A stretch of DNA of 40,336 bases from the NCBI GenBank assembly GCA_022703405.1, contig JAKLDT010000008.1:1-40336 (forward strand), written 5' to 3'. Source of the stretch: Bacteroidota bacterium. Its GTDB lineage: Bacteria; Bacteroidota; Bacteroidia; Bacteroidales; VadinHA17. The notes under the pieces are model-generated. The model was given only the letters and a program-made list of their open reading frames with translations, had not been told where the DNA came from and searched no databases. The number at the start of each line of letters is the position of its first letter. Position 1 is the first letter of the stretch. Below are positions 1 to 8,955 of this stretch, piece by piece. The translations under genes and the position numbers were made by a program.

Positions 1-1704
1 GAGGATGGCAATACACACCTCACCGACACCGAGATCCTTTCAAAAATAATTGAGGACAGTGTACCTGTCTTTAATGTCAGCAAGATCTACCTGGATGCTT
101 ACAGCCAGAGTACTTCTGTAAGCGGCCAGACCTATCCCGGTGTGAATAAGGCAATTAACGACAGGATAAATACCGGATGCCTCGTTTTCAATTATGTTGG
201 TCACGGCAGCGAGAACGGACTGGCCCATGAAGGAATACTTGCTCCTGCTGACATTAAATCATGGCAAAATTCAGGCAGGCTTCCCCTGTTTATAACTGCC
301 ACATGCGAATTCAGCCGCTTCGATGATGCTGCCTTTAACGACCTTACAGGAACTTATGATCAGAAGACCTCAGCCGGAGAACTGGCACTGCTCGGAAATA
401 AAAGCGGCGCGATAGCCCTTATGTCAACAACAAGAGTTGTTTATTCAGCTCCCAATGCTTTCCTGAACAGCAATATTTTTAAAACGGCATTCAGTCCCGA
501 CTCATCGGGAAAGTCACTCACTCTCGGTGATATAATAAGAATTGCAAAAAACAATTCAGGAAGCGGCACAAATAAGAGAAACTTCACCCTCCTAGGCGAT
601 CCTGCCCTCAGGCTGGCTTATCCCTGGCATGGAAGAATACTGACAGACTCTGTTAATAATTTAACAGAAGGAAAAATAACCGACACACTTAAGGCTTTGT
701 CTGTTATCACAGTGCATGGACATATTGAGGACAGCAAAGGGCAGATTTCAGATAAATTCAACGGCATAGTAAGCCCTGTAGTTTTTGATAAGCTCAGCAG
801 TGTGCGTACTCTTGCAAATGACGGCGGATCAAGGGTTGATTTTATGATCAGAAACAACATCCTCTTCAGTGGCAAGACAAGGGCCGTAAACGGAAAATTC
901 AGCTTTAGTTTCATAGTACCACGGGATATCGACTACACTCCCGGAAAGGGCAAAATAAGTTATTACGCTTCTGATACAGAGGTTGACATGCAGGGTTATT
1001 CAAATAATATAGTTGTCGGTGGCTTCGCATCAAATACAATGAATGACGCCATGGGACCAACAATTAAGCTTTTTATGAATGACACCCTTTTCCGTGACGG
1101 AGGAATAACAAGCGCGAATCCGAAGTTGCTGGCCGTAATTGAAGATCAGGGTGGTATTAACACAACCGGTGCGGGTATTGGTCATGATATTACCGCTGTT
1201 CTCGATAATAACCCTAAAAACACCATCATCCTCAATGAATATTTTGAAAATGACTTCGACAACTACAGCAGGGGTAAACTGTTTTACAACCTGACTTCTG
1301 TTCCGGAAGGAAGGCATTCCCTGACACTGAAGGCCTGGGATAACCTCAACAATTCATCTGTAAGGTCACTAAACTTTATAGTTGGAAATGACGGAAGCTT
1401 TATTATTGACAATCTTATCAATTATCCCAATCCCTTCTCTCAACAAACAACTTTTGAAGCCACTCATAACAGGCCCGACAGCGAGCTTGAAGTAACAGTA
1501 AATATATTCAATCTACGGGGCCAGCTTATCAAATCGATGCATGACAGGTATTATTCATCAGGATTTGTAATCCCTCCTCTTATATGGGACGGAAGAGATG
1601 ACAGGGGAGCAAGGGCAGGTCAGGGGGTATATCCCTACACCATTAAAATCAAAACTCCTGAAGGAGAAACAGCCACTGCATCAGGAAGATTGATCATTTT
1701 ATAG
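1..1704 (+). CDS. porU: PorU, type IX secretion sortase (3' part, cut by window edge)
   Basis: This is the C-terminal 567 residues of a gingipain-type (C25) cysteine peptidase. In the type IX secretion system, PorU at the outer membrane removes the C-terminal sorting domain of cargo and attaches it to surface lipopolysaccharide. The catalytic pair is visible as His in NYVGHGSENG (about residue 68 of this fragment) and Cys in ITATCEFSRFDD (about residue 102), followed by the TLLGDPALRL segment typical of the peptidase end. The rest is beta-rich and ends in a sorting-domain-like module (NYPNPF, then GQGVYPY) reaching the stop. The frame is open through base 1, so the start lies outside the window. 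porV follows 63 bases downstream, the usual PorU-PorV neighbourhood. Family call is secure; full length cannot be judged. Confidence 0.93.
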   Translation, partial: EDGNTHLTDTEILSKIIEDSVPVFNVSKIYLDAYSQSTSVSGQTYPGVNKAINDRINTGCLVFNYVGHGSENGLAHEGILAPADIKSWQNSGRLPLFITATCEFSRFDDAAFNDLTGTYDQKTSAGELALLGNKSGAIALMSTTRVVYSAPNAFLNSNIFKTAFSPDSSGKSLTLGDIIRIAKNNSGSGTNKRNFTLLGDPALRLAYPWHGRILTDSVNNLTEGKITDTLKALSVITVHGHIEDSKGQISDKFNGIVSPVVFDKLSSVRTLANDGGSRVDFMIRNNILFSGKTRAVNGKFSFSFIVPRDIDYTPGKGKISYYASDTEVDMQGYSNNIVVGGFASNTMNDAMGPTIKLFMNDTLFRDGGITSANPKLLAVIEDQGGINTTGAGIGHDITAVLDNNPKNTIILNEYFENDFDNYSRGKLFYNLTSVPEGRHSLTLKAWDNLNNSSVRSLNFIVGNDGSFIIDNLINYPNPFSQQTTFEATHNRPDSELEVTVNIFNLRGQLIKSMHDRYYSSGFVIPPLIWDGRDDRGARAGQGVYPYTIKIKTPEGETATASGRLIIL

Positions 1705-1737
1705 TCCGTACACAATAACAGGGGAAAATATTTGTTT

Positions 1738-1745
1738 TATATTTG
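1738..1745 (+). promoter_or_regulatory. Candidate -7 box for porV
   Basis: TATATTTG matches the Bacteroidota -7 consensus TAnnTTTG exactly and lies 22 bases before the porV ATG. No good -33 TTTG is seen at the expected distance, so this is a moderate candidate for a porV promoter separate from porU. Confidence 0.4.
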
Positions 1746-1767
1746 CAAAATCTTTTAAAAAGCAGTG

Positions 1768-2946
1768 ATGAATAGAAGTGCACTTGTATTACTAATTTTA
1801 TTTTTTACTCTGTGGGTTGGCCCCTATTCTCACGGACAGTCGAATGCTGATGAACTGAATGCTATTCAGACTGTTGTACCGTTTCTGACTATTGCCCCCG
1901 ATTCAAGGGCAGGAGGGATGGGAGATGCCGGTGTTGCCACCTCCCCTGATGTATTCAGCATGCACTGGAATCCTGCCAAATTTGCCTTTATCGACGGCAA
2001 GGGAGGTATTGGACTATCTTATTCACCATGGCTCAGGACACTTGTTCCTGACATAAACATTGCTCTGCTTTCAGGATATACAAGGATAGACAGGAAACAG
2101 GTTGTAAGCTCCAGCCTGCTTTATTCATCACTTGGCGATGTGCCCTTCACTGATGACTATGGTAACCTGCTCAGGGAATTCACTCCCAACGAGTTTGCAT
2201 TCGACCTTGGATATTCAAGGCTTTTTACTGACAACCTGTCGGGCGGGATAGCCTTCAGGTTCATCTATTCAAACCTTACCGGAGGCTCATATTCCGGTGG
2301 CATTGCAACAAAACCGGGCACTTCTTTTGCAGCCGACATATCAGGCTACTATTTTAAAGATATTAATTTACTGGACAAGGACGGCAGTGTTGCCGCCGGG
2401 ATCAACATCTCAAATATTGGAGCGAAAATGAGCTATTCCGACTCGCAGATCTCTGATTTCATTCCCACAAACATGAGGCTGGGCGGATCAGTAACAATAA
2501 ACCTCGACAGCTACAACTCACTTACGGCATCTCTCGATTTCAATAAACTGCTTGTACCAACCCCTCCTGTATACAGTACAGCAAATCCCGACAGCATTGT
2601 AAGCGGTAAAGATCCGGATGTATCTGTGCCTGTTGCTATTTTCCAGTCATTTGTTGATGCACCCGGTGGTTTCAGGGAGGAATTGCACGAGATTACTACA
2701 TCTGCCGGACTGGAGTACTGGTATAATAATATTTTTGCAATCAGGGGTGGTTATTTCCGCGAACATGAGACCAAGGGAAACCGCAAGTATTTCACTGCCG
2801 GCGCCGGATTCAGACTGAATGCCTTTACCCTCGACTTCTCATACCTGATGCCGATGGTGCAAAACCATCCGCTGGCCCGAACGCTGAGATTCTCACTCGA
2901 ATTCGATATAAACGCACTGCGCAACGCAGGCAAAGCTAAAGGATGA
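1768..2946 (+). CDS. porV: PorV, outer-membrane type IX secretion protein
   Basis: A 392-residue outer-membrane beta-barrel of the FadL-like PorV (LptO) family. PorV shuttles cargo from the translocon to PorU for removal of the sorting domain. The N-terminus is a signal peptide (hydrophobic to about residue 25, ending near SHGQ). The family signature SRAGGMGDAGVATSPD follows, then HWNPAKFAF, which is nearly diagnostic. The C-terminus ends with alternating strands (LRFSLEFDINAL) as expected of a barrel. A GTG one codon earlier (1765) is possible; the ATG is preferred. The stop overlaps the ispF start as ATGA. Its place right after porU supports the assignment. Confidence 0.93.
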   Translation: MNRSALVLLILFFTLWVGPYSHGQSNADELNAIQTVVPFLTIAPDSRAGGMGDAGVATSPDVFSMHWNPAKFAFIDGKGGIGLSYSPWLRTLVPDINIALLSGYTRIDRKQVVSSSLLYSSLGDVPFTDDYGNLLREFTPNEFAFDLGYSRLFTDNLSGGIAFRFIYSNLTGGSYSGGIATKPGTSFAADISGYYFKDINLLDKDGSVAAGINISNIGAKMSYSDSQISDFIPTNMRLGGSVTINLDSYNSLTASLDFNKLLVPTPPVYSTANPDSIVSGKDPDVSVPVAIFQSFVDAPGGFREELHEITTSAGLEYWYNNIFAIRGGYFREHETKGNRKYFTAGAGFRLNAFTLDFSYLMPMVQNHPLARTLRFSLEFDINALRNAGKAKG

Positions 2947-3422
2947 ACATCAGAATAGGTCAGGGAATTGATTTCCACAGACTTGAAAAAGGCCTGGCTC
3001 TTTGGCTCGGAGGAATAAATATACCTTCCGACAAAGGCTGCGTGGCTCATTCCGACGGAGATGTACTTATACATGCAATATGCGATGCACTGCTGGGTGC
3101 AGCAGGACTAAGTGATATTGGACACTATTTCCCTGATACAAGCGCTGAATTCAAAGGAATCGACAGCAAGATACTTCTCGGAAAAACGCTGACTCTTGTA
3201 AATGAAAAAGGCTACAGCATCATTAATGTTGATTGCACAATATGCCTTGAAAAACCGAAAATATCACCACACACGGGTGAGATGAAAAAAACTCTTGCAG
3301 GGATACTGAAGACTGAATCTGAGAATATTGCCATAAAAGCCACAACAACAGAAAAAATGGGATTCACAGGCCGTGGGGAAGGTATTGTCGCAATGGCAGT
3401 TGTCCTTATATCAAAATCCTGA
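2943..3422 (+). CDS. ispF: 2-C-methyl-D-erythritol 2,4-cyclodiphosphate synthase
   Basis: A 159-residue IspF, the usual full length. It cyclises CDP-methylerythritol 2-phosphate to the 2,4-cyclodiphosphate with release of CMP in the non-mevalonate isoprenoid pathway. Metal-ligand motifs are seen at the N-terminus (GQGIDFHRL) and in AHSDGDVLIHAICDALLGA, followed by GLSDIGHYFPDT and the C-terminal ATTTEKMGFTGRGEGI segment. The start ATG overlaps the porV stop by four bases, so it is probably translationally coupled to porV and co-transcribed with it, although its role is unrelated to secretion. It converges on hutU with an 88-base gap in which no terminator is obvious. Confidence 0.97.
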   Translation: MNIRIGQGIDFHRLEKGLALWLGGINIPSDKGCVAHSDGDVLIHAICDALLGAAGLSDIGHYFPDTSAEFKGIDSKILLGKTLTLVNEKGYSIINVDCTICLEKPKISPHTGEMKKTLAGILKTESENIAIKATTTEKMGFTGRGEGIVAMAVVLISKS

Positions 3423-3510
3423 TCTCTGACTGCTTACTGATTACTGATCACTGATCACTGTTTACTCCTTGTTCCTGTAGCCTATCGCCTGCCGCCTTCA
3501 GCCTGTTACC

Positions 3511-5511
3511 TCACACCACACTGTCTATCAGCTTGTCATCAGCCATATTCGGAAGTGTAACAATCAGACCAGGGGTTCTATCCATTTCCCTCCTGATAGT
3601 GAATATGGCAGGAGCATTCCTTGCCCAGCTTCTTCGTGCTATTCCATTGCTGACATCCCATTGCAGCATGCTTTTTAGCCTCCGTGCTGAGCCTGCTGAA
3701 CCGTCAAGCACCATGCCGAATCCTCCGTTTATTACTTCACCCCAGCCTACTCCGCCTCCATTATGAAGCGACACCCAGGTTGCTCCCCTGAAGGAATCAC
3801 CTATTACATTTTGAACTGCCATGTCGGCAGTAAACTTTGAACCGTCATATATATTTGATGTTTCCCTGTACGGGGAATCAGTCCCTGAAACATCATGGTG
3901 ATCCCTGCCAATAACAACCGGAGCTTTGATTACACCTCCGGCTATTGCCTTGTTGAAGGCTGCAGCAATTTTGCTTCTGCCTTCCGAGTCGGCATACAAT
4001 ATCCTTGCCTGTGAACCAACTACAAGTGCATTCCTGCCGGCTTCCTCTATCCAGTGTATGTTGTCGGCAAGCTGCATTTTTATCTCCTCAGGGGCCTTCG
4101 TCATTATTGATTTCAGCACTTTCACTGCAATATTGTCTGTTACCTCAAGATCAGCAGGATCGTTAGAGCAGCAGACCCACCTGAAAGGTCCGAATCCATA
4201 GTCAAAGCACAAGGGGCCCATAATATCCTGCACGTATGAGGGATACCTGAATGTTCCGTCTGCCCTTGTTATAGATGCGCCGGCCCTCGATGCTTCAAGC
4301 ATAAAGGCATTGCCATAATCAAAGAAATATGTGCCTCGTTCAGTATGCCTGTTTATTGCTGCAACCTGGCGAACAAGTGATTTCCTTACTGCTTCCCTGA
4401 ATCGATCAGGATCGTCTGACATCATGGCATTAGATTCTGCAAAGCTGTAACCTGCAGGATAATAACCTCCTGCCCATGGATTGTGAAGAGAAGTCTGGTC
4501 CGACCCAATATCTACATTAATATTCTCATCTGCAAACAGTTCCCATACGTCTACTATGTTCCCTAGATAGGCAATTGAAATAAGCTGCCTCCTGGTTGAG
4601 GCCTCACGCACACGTTTTAGAAGCTCATCCTGACTGTAGCAGACCTCGTCGACCCAACCCTGGCTGTGCCGGGTTTCAATAGCCTTTGGATTCATTTCGG
4701 CAATCACTGAGATCATTCCTGCAATTTTTGCCGCCTTTGGCTGTGCTCCTGACATTCCTCCCAGACCTGAAGACAGGAAGATCCTGCCCCTCAGATCATT
4801 TCCAAGATGCATCCTGGCAGCATTCAGTATAGTAATTGTGGTTCCATGCACTATTCCCTGTGGGCCGATGTACATATATGACCCTGCAGTCATCTGGCCA
4901 TATTGTGAAACGCCAAGTGCATTGAATTTCTCCCAGTGATCCTGGGTTGAATAATTCGGTATCACCATGCCGTTTGTCACAACAACCCTGGGAGCATCCT
5001 TTTTTGAAGGGAAGAGACCTAACGGATGTCCCGAATACACAACAAGTGTTTGATTATCTGTCATTTCCGACAGATATTTCATAGTAAGCCTGTACTGGGC
5101 CCAGTTCTGGAAAACAGCACCGTTACCACCGTATGTTATCAGCTCATGCGGATGCTGGGCAACTGCATTGTCAAGATTATTTGAAATCATCAGCATTATT
5201 GCAGCTGCGCTCTCCGATTTATGGGGAAAATCGTTTATTGCCCTGGCCCTTATCTCATAGTCAGGCCTGAAACGATACATATATATCCGGCCGTAATTTT
5301 CAAGCTCAGAAGCAAACTCGGGAGCCAGCACAGCATGAAATTTCTGAGGAAAATATCTAAGTGCATTCTTCAGAGCAAGCTTCTTCTCTTCAGTCGATAA
5401 TATTTTCTTTCTTTTAGGAGCATGATTTATCTTAATGTCGCGGGGTTTGAGTTCCGGCAGTTCATCAGGTATTCCTTCCGCCACACTTCTCTTGAATTCG
5501 GAATCAGACAT
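3511..5511 (-). CDS. hutU: Urocanate hydratase
   Basis: A 666-residue urocanase, which hydrates urocanate to 4-imidazolone-5-propionate using tightly bound NAD in histidine degradation. Family blocks occur in order: TYGGNGAVFQNWAQYR and YSGHPLGLFPS near the N-terminus, GQMTAGSYMYIGPQGIVHGT, the glycine-rich IFLSSGLGGMSGAQPKAAK of the NAD-binding region, GSDQTSLHNPWAGGYYPAG, the GPFRWVCCSNDPADLE block with the expected active-site cysteine area, and HNGGGVGWGEVINGGFGM near the C-terminus. Length is at the long end usual for Bacteroidota. No hutH, hutI or formiminoglutamate gene is present in the window, so it stands alone here. A terminator of the upstream zinc-ribbon gene lies between the two, so hutU probably has its own promoter. 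Confidence 0.96.
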   Translation of the reverse strand: MSDSEFKRSVAEGIPDELPELKPRDIKINHAPKRKKILSTEEKKLALKNALRYFPQKFHAVLAPEFASELENYGRIYMYRFRPDYEIRARAINDFPHKSESAAAIMLMISNNLDNAVAQHPHELITYGGNGAVFQNWAQYRLTMKYLSEMTDNQTLVVYSGHPLGLFPSKKDAPRVVVTNGMVIPNYSTQDHWEKFNALGVSQYGQMTAGSYMYIGPQGIVHGTTITILNAARMHLGNDLRGRIFLSSGLGGMSGAQPKAAKIAGMISVIAEMNPKAIETRHSQGWVDEVCYSQDELLKRVREASTRRQLISIAYLGNIVDVWELFADENINVDIGSDQTSLHNPWAGGYYPAGYSFAESNAMMSDDPDRFREAVRKSLVRQVAAINRHTERGTYFFDYGNAFMLEASRAGASITRADGTFRYPSYVQDIMGPLCFDYGFGPFRWVCCSNDPADLEVTDNIAVKVLKSIMTKAPEEIKMQLADNIHWIEEAGRNALVVGSQARILYADSEGRSKIAAAFNKAIAGGVIKAPVVIGRDHHDVSGTDSPYRETSNIYDGSKFTADMAVQNVIGDSFRGATWVSLHNGGGVGWGEVINGGFGMVLDGSAGSARRLKSMLQWDVSNGIARRSWARNAPAIFTIRREMDRTPGLIVTLPNMADDKLIDSVV

Positions 5512-5540
5512 GTGATTTTAGATATTATTGATGTAAAGGT

Positions 5541-5570
5541 AAAAAAAAAGAGGGCATCATTCCGCCCCCT
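5541..5570 (-). terminator. Rho-independent terminator after the zinc-ribbon gene
   Basis: Read on the minus strand, AGGGGGC and GCCCTCT form a 7-bp stem (one G-T pair) around an 8-base loop, followed by a run of nine T. It lies about 20 bases after the zinc-ribbon gene stop and before hutU, closing the M23/MerR/Nif3/zinc-ribbon transcription unit. Confidence 0.8.
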
Positions 5571-5592
5571 TCTTTTTCATTCATTCAGAAGA

Positions 5593-6357
5593 TCAGATAT
5601 GACCTTCCTTAATTATCTCATCATCAACAAGAATACGACCACAATACTCGCAGACAATGATCTTCTTCCGCGATCTGATGTCGAGCTGTCTCTGTGGAGG
5701 AATCTGGTTGAAGCAACCGCCACATGCATCTCTCTGTACAGGAACTACTGCCAAACCGTTACGGGCATTTGAACGGATCCTCTTATATGCTGTAAGAAGC
5801 CTCTCTTCAATTATCGTTTCAACCTTTTCAGATTTCTTGTAAAGTCCTTCTTCCTCTTTCTGTGTATCCGATATTATCTCATCAAGTTCTGACTTTTTGT
5901 TCTCCAGATCAGTCTTCCTTTCACTAAGGAGACTTTCCGATTCAGCAATAACAGCTTTCTTTTCCTCAATCTGAATATTGAATTCCCTTATCTTCTTATT
6001 GTATAATTCAATTTCGAGATTCTGGTATTCTATTTCTTTTGAAAGAGAATCATATTCACGGTTGTTACGTACATTTTTCTGCTGTTCATCATATTTTTTT
6101 ATCAGGGCTTCAGATGCAGCAATCTCATTATGCTTTGTTGCGACAGCCTTTTCAAGGTTTACAACCTCATCCTTAAAATTGCCCAGCCTGGTCTCGAGAC
6201 CTGCTATTTCATCCTCAAGGTCCTGTACTTCAAGAGGAAGTTCACCTCTCAGAGTTTTTATTTTATCTATTTCAGAATCAACAAGCTGAAGACTATATAA
6301 CGCTCTTAATCTTTCCTCAACTGAAATTTCTGATTCATGTGCTTTCACTTTTTCCAT
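5593..6357 (-). CDS. Coiled-coil protein with C-terminal C4 zinc ribbon
   Basis: A 254-residue cytoplasmic protein. Residues about 10-185 are strongly charged heptad-rich helix (long antiparallel coiled coil expected). The C-terminus carries two CxxC pairs, CGGCFNQIPPQ and CEYCGRIL, forming a zinc ribbon. This architecture matches the zinc-ribbon family formerly DUF164 (CT398-like). The biochemical role is unsettled; nucleic-acid binding is the usual guess from the ribbon. The start overlaps the end of the Nif3 gene by 13 bases, and the Nif3/zinc-ribbon pairing is common in Bacteroidota, so coupled translation is likely. It is the last gene before the terminator at 5541-5570. Confidence 0.88.
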   Translation of the reverse strand: MEKVKAHESEISVEERLRALYSLQLVDSEIDKIKTLRGELPLEVQDLEDEIAGLETRLGNFKDEVVNLEKAVATKHNEIAASEALIKKYDEQQKNVRNNREYDSLSKEIEYQNLEIELYNKKIREFNIQIEEKKAVIAESESLLSERKTDLENKKSELDEIISDTQKEEEGLYKKSEKVETIIEERLLTAYKRIRSNARNGLAVVPVQRDACGGCFNQIPPQRQLDIRSRKKIIVCEYCGRILVDDEIIKEGHI

Positions 6358-7454
6358 CTCTGCAAATAATTTATCGGATTCGTATTTGTTTCTGAAAACC
6401 GGACTGCAAATTTAGGGAATTTTTTGATAATTAGATCATATAATATCTCTGATGAGAATTTTTCGCTCTCATAATGGCCTGTATCAACAAGAAATATTCT
6501 GTCAGCGGCATCCTGGAAGACATGATATTTAACATCTCCTGTAACATAAGCATCAGCTCCCGATTTTATTGCATCCTTCAGTAGTGATGCCCCTGCTCCT
6601 CCGCACAGTGCTATTTTCCTTATTTTCCTCCCTGCTGGCTTTGAATAACGGATTCCATCTGCTGAAAAAACCTCTGCAACTCTTTCAAGGAATTTAGTTT
6701 CAGTCAGCTCATTTTCAGTTTCTCCAATGCAGCCAAGACCTATATCAACATTATCATTATCAAGCGAATAGATGTCGTATGCAACTTCCTCGTAGGGATG
6801 GGAATCAAGCAGAGCCTTAATTACCCTGCTCCTCAGATGAGAGAGCATTACTGTTTCAAACCTTGTTTCTTTTTCATAATGAAGTAGTCCGGGTTGTCCT
6901 GCGAAGGGCTTTGCTCCTTCACCTCCCCTGAAGCTGCCTGTCCCTTCTAGAGTGAAAGAACATTTGTCATATTTTCCTATTACTCCCGCACCGGCAGCAA
7001 AAACAGCTTCCCTGACCGAATCCAGATGACTTTCTGGAACAAAGGTTACAAGTTTTAAAACTCTGCCTTTCAGTGGAGAAAGAACCCTGACATTCTTCAG
7101 CTTCAGTATATCTGCCATCTTTTTGCTTACTCCTCCGCTGAAAATGTCGAGGTTTGTATGGGCAGAATATATTGCAATATTCTTTTCAATAGCTCTGCGA
7201 ATTATCTTTTCGGTATTGCTCTTCCCGCTGATACTTTTTAGTCCTGAAAATATTACTGGGTGATGTGAAATAATCAGGTTACAATTGGTCTCGATAGCTT
7301 CCTGCATCACTTCCAATGTTACGTCAAGTGTCAGCAGGGCTGATGTTATTTCCGTTTCCTCATCGCCTGCCTGCAAGCCTGAATTATCATAATCTTCCTG
7401 GAAAGCCAGGGGAATAACTGAATCGAGATATGAAGTAAGTTCCTTAAGTTTCAT
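6345..7454 (-). CDS. Nif3-like dinuclear metal-centre protein
   Basis: A 369-residue Nif3/DUF34 family protein. Metal-ligand motifs are present in order: ISHHPVIFSG near residue 65, SAHTNLDIFSGGV near residue 105, and the C-terminal ADAYVTGDVKYH plus VDTGHYESEKF. The middle (about residues 130-235) is the PII/CutA-like insert found in the longer bacterial members. Enzymatic function is not established; annotation as GTP cyclohydrolase I type 2 is old and not well supported. The ATG at 7454 gives the usual N-terminus MKLKELTSYLDSVIP; a TTG 15 codons upstream adds basic residues without family support. It is in a minus-strand run with MerR upstream (92-base gap) and overlaps the zinc-ribbon gene downstream. 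Confidence 0.92.
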   Translation of the reverse strand: MKLKELTSYLDSVIPLAFQEDYDNSGLQAGDEETEITSALLTLDVTLEVMQEAIETNCNLIISHHPVIFSGLKSISGKSNTEKIIRRAIEKNIAIYSAHTNLDIFSGGVSKKMADILKLKNVRVLSPLKGRVLKLVTFVPESHLDSVREAVFAAGAGVIGKYDKCSFTLEGTGSFRGGEGAKPFAGQPGLLHYEKETRFETVMLSHLRSRVIKALLDSHPYEEVAYDIYSLDNDNVDIGLGCIGETENELTETKFLERVAEVFSADGIRYSKPAGRKIRKIALCGGAGASLLKDAIKSGADAYVTGDVKYHVFQDAADRIFLVDTGHYESEKFSSEILYDLIIKKFPKFAVRFSETNTNPINYLQRWKK

Positions 7455-7546
7455 GCTTTTAATCAGCAATGCCTGCCTGCGGATTAACTGCAACCGCAAG
7501 CCTGCATTCTTTAAGAATTATATGATAATGAGTGAAGTAAAAAGCT

Positions 7547-7882
7547 TTAAATGCTGTCTCGTATCTCCAGGAGCATTGATTTGATATTCTTCAGTGATTC
7601 ACCTATCTCATATTTAAAATCAGCCTCCTCATACTTTCCTGATAGTTTTTTTCTGGCTCCATCCAGTGTCATGCCCTCTTCCTTAACAAGATGATGAATC
7701 ATTTTCAGGTTCTTAACATCAGCCTGAGTGAAAAGCCTGTTGCCTTTCTTGTTCTTCATAGGCTTCAGAATATCAAATTCGTTTTCCCAGAAACGTACTG
7801 TTGAAACAGGCACATTAAGCATCCCGGCCACCTCTCCGATGGCATAATAGAGCTTTTCCACTTTCCTTTCCTTGTAGGGCAT
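7547..7882 (-). CDS. MerR-family transcriptional regulator
   Basis: A 111-residue protein with an N-terminal winged-helix MerR DNA-binding domain: YAIGEVAGMLNVPVSTVRFWENEF, then NKKGNRLFTQADVKNL, the wing and third helix. A short helical tail (GMTLDGARKKLSGKYEE) is the expected dimerisation segment. There is no cysteine-rich or drug-binding effector domain, so it belongs to the short MerR group common in Bacteroidota whose targets are not known. It starts 23 bases after the stop of the M23 gene upstream on the same strand, so it is probably co-transcribed with it. No palindrome typical of MerR operators was recognised nearby. Confidence 0.88.
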   Translation of the reverse strand: MPYKERKVEKLYYAIGEVAGMLNVPVSTVRFWENEFDILKPMKNKKGNRLFTQADVKNLKMIHHLVKEEGMTLDGARKKLSGKYEEADFKYEIGESLKNIKSMLLEIRDSI

Positions 7883-7905
7883 CTTATATAACTGAATAAA
7901 TGTTA

Positions 7906-8877
7906 CTAGTCAAACGACTGACCGGTTTTTGAGGCGATCTCAATCATTCTCTCATATTCTGATGGTGACAGATCCTCAAAATAGTAATTCACCGGGTCAA
8001 CATTCCTTCCGTTCAGCTTGATCTCATAATGAAGATGATTTGCCACTGATGTTCCAGTGTTGCCAACATATCCTATCACATCTCCTCTTCTTACTTTCTG
8101 TCCCGGCCTCACATTGAAATTGCTGAGGTGAGCGTAGATGCTCATATAACCAAATCCATGGTCAATGATAATATTCTTCCCCAGTCCGCGTTGAGAGGAC
8201 TGAACTGAAGCAATAACGCCATCGCCGGTAGCATAAACATCGGTTCCTGCAGGCGCGGTAAAGTCCATTCCGCTGTGAAACTTTATTATCTTATAAATAG
8301 GATGCACCCTTAATCCGTAACCTGAGGCTGTCCTTGTCAGATCTTCATTAGCAATTGGCAGGATGGCAGGAACAGACTTCAGCATGTCTTCTTTTCGTTT
8401 GGCAAGCTGAATCATTTCATCAAAAGATTTTGACTGGAGGTAGATCCTCTTCCTTATCTTATCGAGCCTTGAAGTGGTTTCAATAACAAGATCGGAATTA
8501 CTGTATCCTTCAAGGTTTTTATACCTGTTAACACCACCTACTCCTCCTTCACGCAAGGTGACCGGTATCGGTTCTGCTTCAAAGATTGTACGGTAAAGGT
8601 TATCATCGGTTTTCTGAAGATCGTCGAGCACTTTTTCAACATTCGACATTTCCCTGTTTATCATTTCATACTGCAGGGTGAGTTGTTCAATTTCCCTTTC
8701 AAGTGCTTTTTCCTTTGGAGAATCAAAAAACACGGCGAACACAAGCCAGTAAATGAGTGCGATAATAACCGATCCGATGAAAAAAGCCATAAATCTCAGG
8801 AGTATATCCCTGATACCAAGCCTCACTTTGTCAAAACTAAGTGATTCAGGATTGAATTTATACTTCGTTCTCGGCAT
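7906..8877 (-). CDS. M23 metallopeptidase, membrane-anchored, paralog 1
   Basis: A 323-residue envelope protein with a short cytoplasmic start, one transmembrane helix (about residues 34-52), a coiled-coil periplasmic stretch (about 55-100) and a C-terminal LytM/M23 domain (about 175-300). Zinc ligands are intact: HSGMD, YAHLS and NHLHYE, so it should be an active peptidoglycan endopeptidase. The architecture resembles bacterial M23 proteins that act on cross-links in growth or division. A TATATTTG box at 8885-8892 lies only seven bases before the ATG, implying a very short or absent leader, or a start further in. It is a tandem paralog of the gene at 8956-9930, with the same layout. Confidence 0.92.
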   Translation of the reverse strand: MPRTKYKFNPESLSFDKVRLGIRDILLRFMAFFIGSVIIALIYWLVFAVFFDSPKEKALEREIEQLTLQYEMINREMSNVEKVLDDLQKTDDNLYRTIFEAEPIPVTLREGGVGGVNRYKNLEGYSNSDLVIETTSRLDKIRKRIYLQSKSFDEMIQLAKRKEDMLKSVPAILPIANEDLTRTASGYGLRVHPIYKIIKFHSGMDFTAPAGTDVYATGDGVIASVQSSQRGLGKNIIIDHGFGYMSIYAHLSNFNVRPGQKVRRGDVIGYVGNTGTSVANHLHYEIKLNGRNVDPVNYYFEDLSPSEYERMIEIASKTGQSFD

Positions 8878-8884
8878 AACCGGA

Positions 8885-8892
8885 CAAATATA
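8885..8892 (-). promoter_or_regulatory. Candidate -7 box close to the M23 paralog 1 start
   Basis: On the minus strand TATATTTG matches TAnnTTTG, with a TTTC at -33 spacing (19 bases). It ends seven bases before the ATG, so a transcript from it would be nearly leaderless. Moderate evidence only. Confidence 0.35.
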
Positions 8893-8955
8893 AGCAATAA
8901 TGAAGAAATTTGAAAAATAACAGAGCTTGTCAGTAACTCTGCCGGATAATTAAGA

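Noticed and set aside
3423..3510. Short repetitive stretch (repeated ACTGATC) between ispF and hutU as a possible small RNA or terminator
   Set aside because: The repetition is short and irregular and forms no convincing hairpin with a T-run on either strand.
3511..5511. A histidine-utilisation operon
   Set aside because: Only hutU is present; the neighbours on both sides belong to unrelated conserved clusters.
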